Source of the DNA: Arthrobacter sp. U41
GTDB taxonomy: Bacteria; Actinomycetota; Actinomycetes; Actinomycetales; Micrococcaceae
NCBI RefSeq assembly: GCF_007679325.1
Contig: NZ_VEGI01000001.1
Coordinates: 124,001-188,000 of the forward strand
Length of the DNA: 64,000 nt
Direction: 5' to 3'
The notes beneath the pieces were generated by a model. That model was not told the origin of the DNA, searched no databases, and was given only the letters and a program-made list of their open reading frames with translations. Below are positions 45,199 through 55,641 of the stretch, one piece after another. How positions within the stretch are numbered: position 1 is the first letter of the stretch; every line of letters begins with the position of its first letter. Made by a program: the position numbers and the translations under genes.

Positions 45199-46217
45199 TG
45201 GCGCTGCTCACCGGTCCGCTGCCGCTCGTCCCGCCCGCCAGCGCGGTGATGGCCAGCCAACAGGACAAGGGTCCGTCCGTCGTTGCGCTCGGCGGCGGAC
45301 ACGGTCTCTCCGCCTCGCTGTCCGCGCTGCGCCTGCTCACCACCGAGCTGACCGCCGTCGTCACTGTCGCGGACGACGGCGGCTCCTCGGGACGGCTGCG
45401 CGAGGAGTACGGCGTCCTGCCGCCCGGCGACCTCCGGATGGCGCTCTCCGCGCTGTGCGATGACACCGACTGGGGCCGCACCTGGCGTGACGTGATGCAG
45501 CACCGCTTCACCCCCGGCAAAGGCCGAGGCGGTTCCCTCGATGAGCACGCCATGGGCAACCTGCTGATCGTGACGCTCTGGGAGCTCCTGGGCGACACCG
45601 TGGCCGGGCTCAAATGGGCCGGCGCGCTGCTCGGTGCCCGCGGTGAGGTGCTGCCGATGTCCAGCGTCCCCCTGACCATCGAGGGTCAGGTCCGCGTCAC
45701 CGCCCCCGACGGCACGTCGGCACTGCAGACCATCGCCGGACAGGCGAAATGCGCCGTCGCCGGCACGCTCGAAAGCGTCCGGCTGCTGCCCGAGGACGCG
45801 CCGGCCTGCATTGAGGCGCTCACAGCCATCGAACTGGCGGACTGGGTCATCCTGGGACCCGGGTCCTGGTACACGTCCGTGCTCCCGCACCTGCTGCTGC
45901 CGGAAATGCGCCAGGCGCTCTGCAACACGGCCGCCCGCCGCTGCCTCACCATGAACCTCGCCACGGACACCAAGGAAACCCTCGGAATGTCCGCCGCGGA
46001 CCATCTTCGCGTGCTCAGGGACTATGCGCCGGACTTCACCATCGACGTCGTCCTGGCCGATCCGGCGTCCGTGACGGACCTCGCCGACTTCGAGCAGGCG
46101 GCCGGGATGCTCGGTGCCGAGGTGGTGTTGGGTAAAGTGGGGGCGTCGAGCCGCCGGCCGATCCACGACCCGCTGCGTCTGGCAACGGCGTACCACGACA
46201 TTTTCGGGAACAGGTAG
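45198..46217 (+). CDS. yvcK: YvcK/CofD-like gluconeogenesis factor
   Basis: A 339-aa protein of the YvcK (UPF0052) family related to CofD transferases. The nucleotide-binding motif is [17 protein letters not shown] near residue 28, then [31 protein letters not shown], and [14 protein letters not shown]. Late in the protein are [14 protein letters not shown] and [14 protein letters not shown]. In Bacillus YvcK is needed for growth on gluconeogenic carbon and binds UDP-sugars. ATG 45198 overlaps the rapZ stop; the first 20 residues are weakly conserved, so an inner start (ATG 45249) is possible. whiA follows after 10 bp. Confidence 0.94.
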   Translation: MALLTGPLPLVPPASAVMASQQDKGPSVVALGGGHGLSASLSALRLLTTELTAVVTVADDGGSSGRLREEYGVLPPGDLRMALSALCDDTDWGRTWRDVMQHRFTPGKGRGGSLDEHAMGNLLIVTLWELLGDTVAGLKWAGALLGARGEVLPMSSVPLTIEGQVRVTAPDGTSALQTIAGQAKCAVAGTLESVRLLPEDAPACIEALTAIELADWVILGPGSWYTSVLPHLLLPEMRQALCNTAARRCLTMNLATDTKETLGMSAADHLRVLRDYAPDFTIDVVLADPASVTDLADFEQAAGMLGAEVVLGKVGASSRRPIHDPLRLATAYHDIFGNR

Positions 46218-46227
46218 GAAAGGTGCC

Positions 46228-47208
46228 ATGGCACTGACAGCATCAGTCAAGGAAGAACTTTCCCGGCTGGACATCAAGAAGTCCTCGGTCCGCAAGGCTG
46301 AAGTGTCCGCCATGCTTCGTTTCGCCGGGGGACTGCACATCATCTCCGGACGGATCGTAATCGAGGCCGAAGTGGACCTCGCCTCGACCGCGCGGCGGTT
46401 GCGCGCCGCCATCGCCGAGGTCTACGGCCACCAGAGTGAAATCATCGTTGTGTCCGGCGGCGGACTGCGCCGCGGCAGCCGCTACGTGGTCCGGGTGGTG
46501 CGCGACGGGGAGGCCCTCGCCCGCCAGACCGGCCTGCTGGACGCCCGCGGACGCCCGGTCCGCGGCCTGCCCTCGGTGGTGGTGAACGGCTCCGCCGCCG
46601 ACGCCGAAGCCGTCTGGCGCGGCGCCTTCCTGGCCCACGGTTCCCTCACCGAGCCCGGCCGGTCCTCCGCCATGGAGGTCACGTGCCCCGGCCCCGAGTC
46701 GGCCCTGGCCCTCGTCGGCGCGGCCCGCCGCCTCGGCATCCAGGCCAAGGCCCGCGAGGTCAGGGGAGTGGACCGTGTTGTCATCCGCGACGGCGACACG
46801 ATCGCCGCGCTGCTGACCCGGATGGGTGCCCACGACGCGCTCATGGTGTGGGAAGAGCGGCGGATGCGCAAGGAAGTCCGCGCCACCGCGAACCGGCTGG
46901 CCAACTTCGACGACGCCAACCTGCGCCGTTCGGCGCAGGCCGCCGTCGCTGCCGGCGCCCGCGTGGACCGGGCCCTGGAGATCCTGGGCGACGACGTCCC
47001 GGACCACCTGAAATACGCCGGTGAACTGCGTGTGGCGCACAAGCAGGCCAGCCTGGACGAGCTCGGCCGCCTCGCGGACCCGGTGATGACCAAGGACGCC
47101 ATCGCGGGCCGGATCCGCCGCCTGCTGGCCATGGCGGACAAACGCGCCCAGGACCTCGGCATCCCCGGCACGGAGGCCAATGTGACGCCGGAAATGCTGG
47201 ACGAGTAG
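46228..47208 (+). CDS. whiA: WhiA sporulation/cell-division regulator
   Basis: A 326-aa WhiA. It has the N-terminal LAGLIDADG-homing-nuclease-like fold without nuclease residues ([19 protein letters not shown] and [16 protein letters not shown]). The C-terminal helix-turn-helix domain has ETNRLANF-like [18 protein letters not shown] and [20 protein letters not shown]. In Streptomyces WhiA turns on cell-division genes in sporulation; non-sporulating actinobacteria also keep it. I chose ATG 46228, with AGGAAAGG upstream; the longer frame overlaps yvcK. This is the last gene of the rapZ-yvcK-whiA run. Confidence 0.96.
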   Translation: MALTASVKEELSRLDIKKSSVRKAEVSAMLRFAGGLHIISGRIVIEAEVDLASTARRLRAAIAEVYGHQSEIIVVSGGGLRRGSRYVVRVVRDGEALARQTGLLDARGRPVRGLPSVVVNGSAADAEAVWRGAFLAHGSLTEPGRSSAMEVTCPGPESALALVGAARRLGIQAKAREVRGVDRVVIRDGDTIAALLTRMGAHDALMVWEERRMRKEVRATANRLANFDDANLRRSAQAAVAAGARVDRALEILGDDVPDHLKYAGELRVAHKQASLDELGRLADPVMTKDAIAGRIRRLLAMADKRAQDLGIPGTEANVTPEMLDE

Positions 47209-47380
47209 CCTCTCACTGGAAACAACTGCAGAATCGGATCGGGCCGGCGGGAATACCTCGGAGGGACTGGAGGCTATTCCCACTGGATTCCGATCCAGAG
47301 ACTTCCGGGTGCCACAACATCCGGATGCACAATCCGAGAGTTACCAAACGGACAACCAGTCCACGACATTGGAGGATTTT

Positions 47381-48004
47381 GTGACCGAGTACGTACTGCC
47401 CGATCTCAGCTACGACTACGCAGCGCTGGAGCCGCACATTTCCGCGCGGATCATGGAGCTGCACCACAGCAAGCACCACGCCGCGTACGTCGCCGGCGCC
47501 AACAACGCGCTGGCGCAGCTGGCCGAAGCCCGCGACAAGGGCGATTACGCCAACATCAACCGCCTCTCCAAGGATCTGGCCTTCCACACCGGCGGCCACG
47601 TCAACCACTCGGTGTTCTGGAACAACCTCTCCCCGGACGGCGGCGACAAACCCGAAGGCGAACTCGCGGCAGCCATCGACGACGCGTTCGGTTCCTTCGA
47701 CGCGTTCCGGGCCCACTTCAGCGCAGCCGCCCTCGCCCTGCAGGGATCCGGCTGGGCCTTCCTGGCCTACGAGCCCATCGGCGGCAACCTCGTGATCGAG
47801 CAGCTCTACGATCAGCAGGGCAACGTCGCGGTTGGCACCACCCCGCTGCTGATGCTGGACATGTGGGAGCACGCCTTCTACCTGGACTACGTCAACGTCA
47901 AGGCTGACTACGTCAAGGCGTTCTGGAACATCGTCAACTGGGCCGACGTCGCCAAGCGCTTCGATGCCGCCCGCAAGAACGCCACCGGCCTCATCACGCT
48001 CTAA
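47381..48004 (+). CDS. sodA: Superoxide dismutase, Mn/Fe type
   Basis: A 207-aa iron/manganese superoxide dismutase. The metal ligands are visible: His in [13 protein letters not shown] (near residue 27), His in [11 protein letters not shown] (near 80), and Asp plus His in [12 protein letters not shown] (near 163-167). The GSGWAFL and WEHAFY segments are of the Mn/cambialistic type common in actinobacteria, but the metal cannot be fixed from sequence alone. No signal peptide is seen, so it acts in the cytoplasm. GTG 47381 has GGAGG eight bases upstream; the longer frame to 47309 lacks conservation. A strong terminator follows. Confidence 0.95.
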   Translation: MTEYVLPDLSYDYAALEPHISARIMELHHSKHHAAYVAGANNALAQLAEARDKGDYANINRLSKDLAFHTGGHVNHSVFWNNLSPDGGDKPEGELAAAIDDAFGSFDAFRAHFSAAALALQGSGWAFLAYEPIGGNLVIEQLYDQQGNVAVGTTPLLMLDMWEHAFYLDYVNVKADYVKAFWNIVNWADVAKRFDAARKNATGLITL

Positions 48005-48095
48005 AGCCCCGTGCGCGGCGGCGTCTCGAATGCGCCGCCGGAAACCGGAACGTAACAAAGCTCACATTTGCCGCCGTAAGGCTCGAATAGTGGAC

Positions 48096-48125
48096 GGCCT
48101 GCCCCCGCACTTGCGGGGGCAGGCC
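48096..48125 (+). terminator. Hairpin terminator after sodA
   Basis: A perfect 13-bp stem GGCCTGCCCCCGC (48096-48108) with 48113-48125 and a 4-nt loop, 92 nt after the sodA stop. It separates sodA from gap. Confidence 0.75.
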
Positions 48126-48199
48126 AAGTTAAACGTAAGATAGGTCACGGAAGGCGGTTAGCCTTCAGCAATGTGGCTGGTCGCCCTCCGATCTGTTAA

Positions 48200-49303
<1,104 letters not shown>

Positions 49304-49313
49304 GGTAAGACTC

Positions 49314-50540
49314 ATGACATTCCACACCCTCAACGAACTGATCGCTGATGGTGTCCGCGGGCGGTACGTTCTGGTCAGAAGTGACCTGAACGTGCCGCTC
49401 GACGGCTCTACAGTGACTGACGACGGCCGTATCAAGGCCTCCCTGCCAGTGCTGGCAAAGCTCACGGACGCCGGTGCCCGCGTGCTGGTCACAGCACACC
49501 TTGGCCGCCCCAAGGGCGCCCCCGAGGACAAGTACTCGCTCAAGCCCGCCGCGGCGCGGCTGGCGGAGCTTGCCTCGTTCAAGGTCTCCCTCGCCGAGGA
49601 CACCGTCGGTGACCGCGCGACGGCGGCCGCCTCGGCCCTGCAGGACGGTGAAGTCCTCGTCCTCGAAAACGTCCGCTTCGACGCCCGGGAAACGTCCAAG
49701 GACGACGCCGAGCGCGGCGCGTTCGCGGATGAACTGGTGTCCCTGACCGGCAGCAACGGCGCCTTCGTGGATGACGCCTTCGGTGCCGTGCACCGCAAGC
49801 ATGCCAGCGTGTACGACGTCGCCACGCGGCTGCCGTCCTACCAGGGCGATCTGGTGCGCACCGAGGTCGAGGTGCTGCGGAAGCTCACCACCGACACGCA
49901 GCGCCCCTACGTTGTGGTGCTGGGCGGTTCCAAGGTCTCCGACAAGCTCGCGGTTATAGACAACCTCATCGGCAAGGCCGACACCATCCTGGTGGGCGGC
50001 GGCATGCTGTTCACTTTCCTCGCAGCAGCCGGCCACAAGGTGGCGGGCAGCCTGCTGGAAGAGGATCAGATCCCCGTTGTCCAGGACTACCTCAAGCGTG
50101 CGGCAGACGCCGGGACCGAATTTGTTGTTCCCACCGACGTCGTCGTGGCCAGCAAGTTCGCCGCCGACGCCGACCACGAAACGGTCCGCGCCGATGCGAT
50201 TGAAGGCAGCAGCTTCGGAACCCAGGGCATCGGCCTGGACATCGGTCCGGAATCGGCCGCTGCCTTCGCTGACAGGATCAAGGGAGCCAAGACGGTGTTC
50301 TGGAATGGCCCCATGGGTGTGTTTGAGTTCGCGGCCTTCGCCGCCGGCACCCGGGCCATCGCCCAGGCGCTCACCGAAACAGCGGCGTTCACCGTGGTGG
50401 GCGGCGGCGACTCCGCCGCAGCGGTCCGGACCCTCGGCTTCGCCGACGACCAGTTCGGGCACATTTCCACCGGCGGCGGCGCCAGCCTCGAGTACCTCGA
50501 AGGCAAGGAACTCCCCGGCCTGAGCGTCCTGGACCGGTAG
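49314..50540 (+). CDS. pgk: Phosphoglycerate kinase
   Basis: A 408-aa glycolytic kinase making ATP from 1,3-bisphosphoglycerate. The N-terminal domain has [13 protein letters not shown] and [15 protein letters not shown]. The hinge and C-terminal domain have [41 protein letters not shown] and [14 protein letters not shown] chose ATG 49314, 10 bp after the gap stop; no strong ribosome site is seen, so translation may depend on coupling. A long hairpin lies between it and tpiA. Confidence 0.97.
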   Translation: MTFHTLNELIADGVRGRYVLVRSDLNVPLDGSTVTDDGRIKASLPVLAKLTDAGARVLVTAHLGRPKGAPEDKYSLKPAAARLAELASFKVSLAEDTVGDRATAAASALQDGEVLVLENVRFDARETSKDDAERGAFADELVSLTGSNGAFVDDAFGAVHRKHASVYDVATRLPSYQGDLVRTEVEVLRKLTTDTQRPYVVVLGGSKVSDKLAVIDNLIGKADTILVGGGMLFTFLAAAGHKVAGSLLEEDQIPVVQDYLKRAADAGTEFVVPTDVVVASKFAADADHETVRADAIEGSSFGTQGIGLDIGPESAAAFADRIKGAKTVFWNGPMGVFEFAAFAAGTRAIAQALTETAAFTVVGGGDSAAAVRTLGFADDQFGHISTGGGASLEYLEGKELPGLSVLDR

Positions 50541-50547
50541 AAACCTC

Positions 50548-50592
50548 CAGCCGGCCGGGCGCCCGGTCCCACGACGGGCGCCCGGCCGGCTG
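50548..50592 (+). terminator. 18-bp-stem hairpin between pgk and tpiA
   Basis: CAGCCGGCCGGGCGCCCG (50548-50565) is perfectly complementary to 50575-50592 around a 9-nt loop, followed by TTTCACT. It can act as a terminator or attenuator, or protect the upstream mRNA, and would set gap-pgk and tpiA at different levels. Confidence 0.75.
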
Positions 50593-50622
50593 TTTCACTG
50601 CTACGAACTTTTTGGAGACCAC

Positions 50623-51438
50623 GTGACTACGTCAACCAACGGCACCTTCGACCGCACACCCTTCATCGCGGGCAACTGGAAGATGAACATGGACCACGTC
50701 CAGGGCATCACCCTCCTGCAGAAACTGGCCTGGACCCTGTCCGACGCCAAGCACGACTACAGCCGGGCGGAGGTCGCCGTCTTCCCGCCGTTCACCGATC
50801 TCCGCGGCGTCCAGACCCTGGTTCAGGGCGATGAGCTGAAGGTCGTCTACGGCGGCCAGGACCTCTCCCAGTTCGATTCCGGCGCTTACACCGGCGACAT
50901 CTCCGGTCAGTTCCTCGCCAAGCTCGGCTGCAGCTACGTCCTGGTGGGCCACAGCGAACGCCGCACCATCCACCACGAGTCGGACGAGGTGCTGAACGCC
51001 AAGACCAAGGCAGCCTTCCGGCACGGGATCACGCCCGTGCTCTGCGTCGGAGAAGGCCTGGAAATCCGCCAGGCCGGCACCCATGTGGACCACACGCTCG
51101 CCCAGCTGCGCGCCGGCGTCGAGGGCCTTACCCCTGAGCAGGCTGCCGAACTTGTCGTCGCCTACGAGCCCGTGTGGGCCATCGGCACCGGCGAAGTTGC
51201 CGGCCCGGAGGACGCCCAGGAAATGTGCGCCGCCATCCGCGCCGAGCTCTCCACCCTCTTCGGCGCGGACGTCGCCGGCAAGACCCGCCTCCTCTACGGC
51301 GGTTCGGTCAAGGCCAACAACGCCGCCTCGATCCTCAAGGAGCGCGACGTGGACGGATTGCTCGTCGGCGGTGCCAGCCTTGACGCCGCCGAGTTTGCTA
51401 ATATTGTCAGGTTCGAGAGTCACCTGCTGACGGATTAG
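50623..51438 (+). CDS. tpiA: Triose-phosphate isomerase
   Basis: A 271-aa TIM-barrel isomerase interconverting dihydroxyacetone phosphate and glyceraldehyde 3-phosphate. The catalytic residues are Lys20 in FIAGNWKMN, His in [10 protein letters not shown] near 107 and Glu in [12 protein letters not shown] near 178. The phosphate loop is [11 protein letters not shown] with [10 protein letters not shown]. It is slightly longer than most TIMs because of a 12-residue N-terminal lead. GTG 50623 has TTGGAG upstream. secG follows after 49 bp. Confidence 0.97.
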   Translation: MTTSTNGTFDRTPFIAGNWKMNMDHVQGITLLQKLAWTLSDAKHDYSRAEVAVFPPFTDLRGVQTLVQGDELKVVYGGQDLSQFDSGAYTGDISGQFLAKLGCSYVLVGHSERRTIHHESDEVLNAKTKAAFRHGITPVLCVGEGLEIRQAGTHVDHTLAQLRAGVEGLTPEQAAELVVAYEPVWAIGTGEVAGPEDAQEMCAAIRAELSTLFGADVAGKTRLLYGGSVKANNAASILKERDVDGLLVGGASLDAAEFANIVRFESHLLTD

Positions 51439-51487
51439 TCCGGACACTGTCGTGGCCCCCGCAATCCAAATCTTCTGAAAGGCCGTC

Positions 51488-51745
51488 GTGGACGTTCTTC
51501 ATGTCATTCTGCAGGTTCTCCTTGGAATCACCAGCCTCCTGCTGACCTTGCTCATCCTGCTCCACAAGGGCCGTGGTGGCGGACTGTCCGACATGTTCGG
51601 CGGCGGCATGAGCTCCGGCCTCAGCTCCTCGGGTGTGGCCGAGCGCAACCTGAACCGCTTCACGGTCATCCTGGGCGTCACGTGGGGCCTTGTGATCATT
51701 GGCCTCGGCCTGATCATGCGGTTCAGCGGCGGCGGAGACTCCTAG
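51488..51745 (+). CDS. secG: Preprotein translocase subunit SecG
   Basis: An 85-aa membrane protein of the SecYEG channel. Two helices (about residues 3-25 and 58-79) flank a Gly/Ser-rich loop with GGGLSDMFGGGMSSG, the family hallmark. The order tpiA-secG is conserved in actinobacteria. GTG 51488 has GAAAGG upstream. Confidence 0.93.
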   Translation: MDVLHVILQVLLGITSLLLTLLILLHKGRGGGLSDMFGGGMSSGLSSSGVAERNLNRFTVILGVTWGLVIIGLGLIMRFSGGGDS

Positions 51746-51866
51746 CTGTTCGGTCTTTCAAAAACTTCATATCGGGTCCTTGTGGCCCTCCCGGCATCGG
51801 GAACTCCGAACTACACTGTGGCTGATTGCACGCTCAATCCGTCCGCCAAGTAGCCAGGAGTTCCCG

Positions 51867-52247
51867 ATGCTGCATTCCGCCTCCGGTTTCCGGGGTATCC
51901 GAGTAGGGGCCACCGAAGGGGCCGCGCCGCGCCACGAACCGCTCGACGGCGCCGCTGTCCGCACCCCGCGTATCCGCATCACCTACCTCTGCGCCAAAGG
52001 CCACGAGACCCCGCTGGTTTTTGCCCAACTGCCCGACGACCAGATCCCCGGTGTGTGGGACTGCCGCCGCTGCGGCGGGACGGCTACCCGGGACGAGGCC
52101 CAGTTCGCCCTTGAGGAAGCCCCGGCGGACGGCTTCAAGAGCCACCTCGAATATGTTAAAGAACGGCGCTCCAGCCAGGACGCCGAAGACGTGCTGGCCG
52201 GAGCGCTTGAGAGGCTGCGGGCCCGCCGGATGTTCCCGGAGGGATAG
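51867..52247 (+). CDS. rbpA: RNA polymerase-binding protein RbpA
   Basis: A 126-aa actinobacterial RNA polymerase-binding protein that stabilises holoenzyme with the principal sigma factor. The core domain has CAKGHETPLVFA with VWDCRRCGGTA, a zinc-ribbon-like set of Cys/His. The C-terminal sigma-interaction region is HLEYVKERRSSQDAEDVLAGAL. ATG 51867 has CCAGGAG upstream; the longer frame is not conserved. TACACT (51812-51817) is a possible -10, with a leader of about 40 nt. It is the last plus-strand gene before the convergent pentose phosphate operon, 82 bp from the pgl end. Confidence 0.93.
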   Translation: MLHSASGFRGIRVGATEGAAPRHEPLDGAAVRTPRIRITYLCAKGHETPLVFAQLPDDQIPGVWDCRRCGGTATRDEAQFALEEAPADGFKSHLEYVKERRSSQDAEDVLAGALERLRARRMFPEG

Positions 52248-52329
52248 CGCAGGGGGATAGCCGGAGGGACAGGGCAGGGAATAGTGCAGGGGATCGCGCG
52301 GAGGGCTAGAAGCGGGCAGGCCTTCCCGG

Positions 52330-53136
52330 TCAGCCCTTCCGGACCAGTTGTTCCGGCACCCGGGCAGCGGCGTTTTCGTCGATCAACCACAGCGTCTCAT
52401 TCCGGCCCCGCGGGCCGGCGGCCGGCACCTGCACCGGGTTCGCTCCCGCGAGGGCCAATCCGACGGCCCCTGCCTTGTCCTCGCCGGCCACAACCATCCA
52501 GATTTCCGACGCCGTGTTAATGGCCGGCAGCGTGAGGGAAATCCGCAGCGGCGGCGGCTTGGGGGAGTTTCGGACCCCCACCACGGAGAGTTCCTTCTCC
52601 CGGATCCCGGCCTGTTCGGGGAAGAGTGACGCAACGTGGGCGTCCGGTCCGACGCCGAGCAGGACGATGTCGAAGCGGGGCAGGGCGGCCGGTTGCTCCG
52701 GGCGGTCATCGGACATGTCCGCGGCGTGTTCCGCGGCCGCCGCGTCGCGTAGCCTGGCGGCGTAGTCCGCGGCCGCTTCCTCGGGAGTGCCGAACTCGTC
52801 AGTGGATCCGGGCACATGAATCCGCGCGGGATCGGCCGGAATATGCGAGAGGAGAGCCTCGTGGGCCTGGCGGGCGTTGCGTTCCGGGTCCTCGCCGGCG
52901 ACGAAGCGCTCATCGCCCCACCAGAAGTTGACTTTGGACCAGTCGACGGCGGAGGCCGCCGGTGATTCGGCCACGGCTTTAAGCGAACCGATGCCCATCG
53001 ACCCGCCGGTAAGCACCACCGTCGCCTCGCCGTGTTTGTCCTGGATGTCCACCAGCTTGGTGATCAGGCGTGCCGCGATGGCGGCCATGAGGACCGTCGA
53101 GTCGGGATGGATGCTTACTCTGGGGTCAGCGCTCAC
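52330..53136 (-). CDS. pgl: 6-phosphogluconolactonase
   Basis: A 268-aa DevB-type lactonase, second step of the oxidative pentose phosphate pathway. Family segments are VVLTGGSMGIG near residue 42, VNFWWGDERFVAGED with NARQAHEALL, and DIVLLGVGPDAHVASLFP with the catalytic His region. The last segment is TLPAINTASEIWMVVAG. The start is uncertain: an AAGGAG overlaps GTG 53146-53148, so that codon cannot use it, while GTG 53136 lies 11 nt downstream of it and fits homology. Either start overlaps the opcA 3' end. It is the last gene of tkt-tal-pgi-zwf-opcA-pgl. Confidence 0.93.
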   Translation of the reverse strand: MSADPRVSIHPDSTVLMAAIAARLITKLVDIQDKHGEATVVLTGGSMGIGSLKAVAESPAASAVDWSKVNFWWGDERFVAGEDPERNARQAHEALLSHIPADPARIHVPGSTDEFGTPEEAAADYAARLRDAAAAEHAADMSDDRPEQPAALPRFDIVLLGVGPDAHVASLFPEQAGIREKELSVVGVRNSPKPPPLRISLTLPAINTASEIWMVVAGEDKAGAVGLALAGANPVQVPAAGPRGRNETLWLIDENAAARVPEQLVRKG

Positions 53137-54067
53137 TGGGACGGACACTCCTTAGATTGGTACGTGGCAGTCCAATAGTAATCACTTCACCGAACACTTC
53201 GTCCGGATCGAGCCGGCGGAGTTCCTCGGCGAGGCAGTCCTTCAGGCTGCGGCGCGGTAGCGAGATGCGCTGGACGGGCTGGCCGGGCTGGGTCAGCTCC
53301 GCCACGGTGAGGCCGGGCCGGAACAGCTGGACGTCGCCGGCCGCCCGGGTGAGCCGCACGCGCCGGATCCCGGTCCCTGCGGGGTCAGCAACGATCGTGA
53401 CCGGCGCGTCCAGCGCCAGCGTGAGCCAGGCCGCGAGCAGGATGGTGCTGGGGGAGTCCGAGGCGCCTTCGACGGCGACGGCGGTGACGGGCGAGCCGTC
53501 CACCTGGTCCAGGACCGCTGCCAGCTGGATCCGCCAGTTGGTCAGGCGGGTCCAGGCGAGGTCAGTGTCGCCGGCCTTGTAGGTGCGCCGGATGTTTTCC
53601 AGTGCCGCTTGCGGGTCGGACTCGTTGGCCGAGTCGGTGATCCGCCGGTGCGCGATCCGCCCGATCGACGTCTCGCAGGCGTTCTTGGGGGCGCCGTGCG
53701 GCCACCAGGCCACGATGGGGGCGTCAGGCAGCAGCAGGGCCGCGACGAGGGATTCGCTTTCCTCCGCGAGTTCACCGTAGCCGCGGAGCAGGATCACCTC
53801 GGACGCCCCCGCGTCACCGCCAACCCGGATCTGCGCGTCGAGCCGGGTTGGGGCGCTGGCCCCGGCGTCGGCGAGGACGATGATCCGGCAGGGGTGCTCG
53901 CGGCTGGCCTCGTTGGCGGCCTCGATGGCTTCCTCTTCGAGGCCGGACTTGGTGACGACCACGAGGGTCAGCACCCGTCCCAGGGCAATCACTCCGCCCT
54001 GCTCGCGCAGCGCCATGATCTTCTTGGAGACCTTGGAGGTGGTGGTATCGGGAAGATCTACGATCAT
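53126..54067 (-). CDS. opcA: OpcA, glucose-6-phosphate dehydrogenase assembly protein
   Basis: A 313-aa OpcA, required for assembly or activation of glucose-6-phosphate dehydrogenase in actinobacteria and cyanobacteria. It starts MIVDLPDTTTSKVSKKI, with LTLVVVTKSGLEEEAIEAA, HPCRIIVLADAG, and the conserved PIVAWWPHGAPKNA. Its ATG overlaps the zwf stop by four bases, so the pair is co-translated, matching their physical partnership. Its 3' end overlaps the pgl start. Confidence 0.93.
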   Translation of the reverse strand: MIVDLPDTTTSKVSKKIMALREQGGVIALGRVLTLVVVTKSGLEEEAIEAANEASREHPCRIIVLADAGASAPTRLDAQIRVGGDAGASEVILLRGYGELAEESESLVAALLLPDAPIVAWWPHGAPKNACETSIGRIAHRRITDSANESDPQAALENIRRTYKAGDTDLAWTRLTNWRIQLAAVLDQVDGSPVTAVAVEGASDSPSTILLAAWLTLALDAPVTIVADPAGTGIRRVRLTRAAGDVQLFRPGLTVAELTQPGQPVQRISLPRRSLKDCLAEELRRLDPDEVFGEVITIGLPRTNLRSVRPSER

Positions 54068-55626
54068 GGCCTTCTCCAGGTTCGTCCGTCACGGGCAAGC
54101 AGTTCGTCGGCGGAGGCGGGCCCCCAGCTTCCCGGTGCGTATGGCTCGGGCTGTTCATTAAGGCTCGCCCAGTACTCCTCGAACGGATCCAGGATCTTCC
54201 ACGACAGCTCCACCTCGGCATGCCGGGGGAACAGCGGCGGCTCGCCCAGCAGCACGTCGAGGATAAGCCGCTCGTAGGCCTCCGGGCTGGACTCCGTAAA
54301 GGAGTGCCCGTACCCGAAGTCCATGGTGACGTCACGGACTTCCATCTGCGTGCCGGGAACCTTGGACCCGAAGCGGATGGTGGCGCCTTCGTCGGGCTGG
54401 ACCCGGATCACCACGGCGTTCTGGCCGAAGTCGTCCTCGCCGTGGTCGGTGAAGAGCAGGTTGGGGGCGCGTTTGAGCACGACCGCAATTTCGGTCACCC
54501 GACGCCCGAGCCGCTTGCCGGCGCGCAGGTAGAACGGCACACCGGACCAGCGGCGGGTGTTGATGTCTACCCGGATCGCGGCGAACGTCTCCGTCTCCGA
54601 GTCGGCGGGGATGCCGTCCTCCTCGAGGTAGCCCACCACCTTCTCACCGCCCTGCCAGCCGCCGGTGAACTGTCCGCGGGCTGAGTGCGTGGAAAGGTCA
54701 TCGGGGAGCCGCACGGCGGCGAGGACTTTCTCCTTCTCGGCGCGGAGGTCATCGGCGTTAAAGGAAATCGGCTCCTCCATCGCGGTCAGCGCCAGGAGCT
54801 GCAGCAGGTGGTTCTGGATCACGTCGCGGGCCGCGCCCACGCCGTCGTAGTAGCCCGCCCGGCCGCCGGTGCCGATGTCCTCGGCCATGGTGATCTGGAC
54901 GTGGTCCACGTAGTTCGCGTTCCACAGCGGCTCAAAGAGCTGGTTGGCGAAGCGCAGCGCCAGGATGTTCTGCACCGTTTCTTTGCCCAGATAGTGGTCG
55001 ATCCGGAACACCGCGTCCTGCGGGAAGACCGATTCCACGATGTCGTTGAGCTGGCGCGCCGACTCGAGGTCGTGGCCGAAGGGCTTCTCAATGACCACAC
55101 GCCGCCACTTGTCGCCCTCGGCCTGGGCCAGGCCGTGCTTGGACAGCTGCCGGCAGACCAGTTCAAACGCGTTCGGCGGAATGGAGAGGTAGAACGCGTG
55201 GTTGCCGCGTGTTCCCCGCTGCTCATCGAGTTCGTCGATCGTTTCGCTGAGCCGCTTGAAGGCGTCGTCGTCGTCGAACTCGCCCTGCACGAACCGGACG
55301 CCCTTCGCGAGCTGCTCCCACACCGTCTCATCAAACGGGGTGCGGGCGTAGTCCTTGACGGCGTCCTTCACCTCCGCGGCGAAGTCCTCGTTGTCCCACT
55401 CCCGACGGGCGAAGCCCACCAGGGCGAAGCTCGGCGGCAGCAGCCCGCGGTTGGCGAGGTCGTACACGGCTGGCATGAGCTTCTTGCGGGCGAGGTCCCC
55501 CGTGACCCCGAACAGGACCAGTGACGACGGTCCGGCAATACGGTTCAGGCGTCGGTCACGGGGGTCCCGGAGCGGATTGCGCCCCCGGCCGGCCGTGTTC
55601 CTGCCGCCGTTGTAGGTTTCTGGCAT
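54064..55626 (-). CDS. zwf: Glucose-6-phosphate 1-dehydrogenase
   Basis: A 520-aa NADP-linked dehydrogenase, first step of the pentose phosphate pathway. It has the dinucleotide motif LVLFGVTGDLARKKLMPA near residue 36, the substrate motif FRIDHYLGKETVQNI near residue 205, and segments EKPFGHDL and NANYVDHVQI. The N-terminal 25 residues are Arg/Gly-rich. ATG 55626 lies 15 nt after the pgi stop. opcA overlaps its 3' end. Confidence 0.97.
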   Translation of the reverse strand: MPETYNGGRNTAGRGRNPLRDPRDRRLNRIAGPSSLVLFGVTGDLARKKLMPAVYDLANRGLLPPSFALVGFARREWDNEDFAAEVKDAVKDYARTPFDETVWEQLAKGVRFVQGEFDDDDAFKRLSETIDELDEQRGTRGNHAFYLSIPPNAFELVCRQLSKHGLAQAEGDKWRRVVIEKPFGHDLESARQLNDIVESVFPQDAVFRIDHYLGKETVQNILALRFANQLFEPLWNANYVDHVQITMAEDIGTGGRAGYYDGVGAARDVIQNHLLQLLALTAMEEPISFNADDLRAEKEKVLAAVRLPDDLSTHSARGQFTGGWQGGEKVVGYLEEDGIPADSETETFAAIRVDINTRRWSGVPFYLRAGKRLGRRVTEIAVVLKRAPNLLFTDHGEDDFGQNAVVIRVQPDEGATIRFGSKVPGTQMEVRDVTMDFGYGHSFTESSPEAYERLILDVLLGEPPLFPRHAEVELSWKILDPFEEYWASLNEQPEPYAPGSWGPASADELLARDGRTWRRP

Positions 55627-55641
55627 GGTTGCGTTGGTGCC

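Noticed and set aside
51799..51804. SigR/SigH-type -35 (GGGAAC) upstream of rbpA
   Set aside because: No GTT-containing -10 is found at the required 16-19 bp distance.
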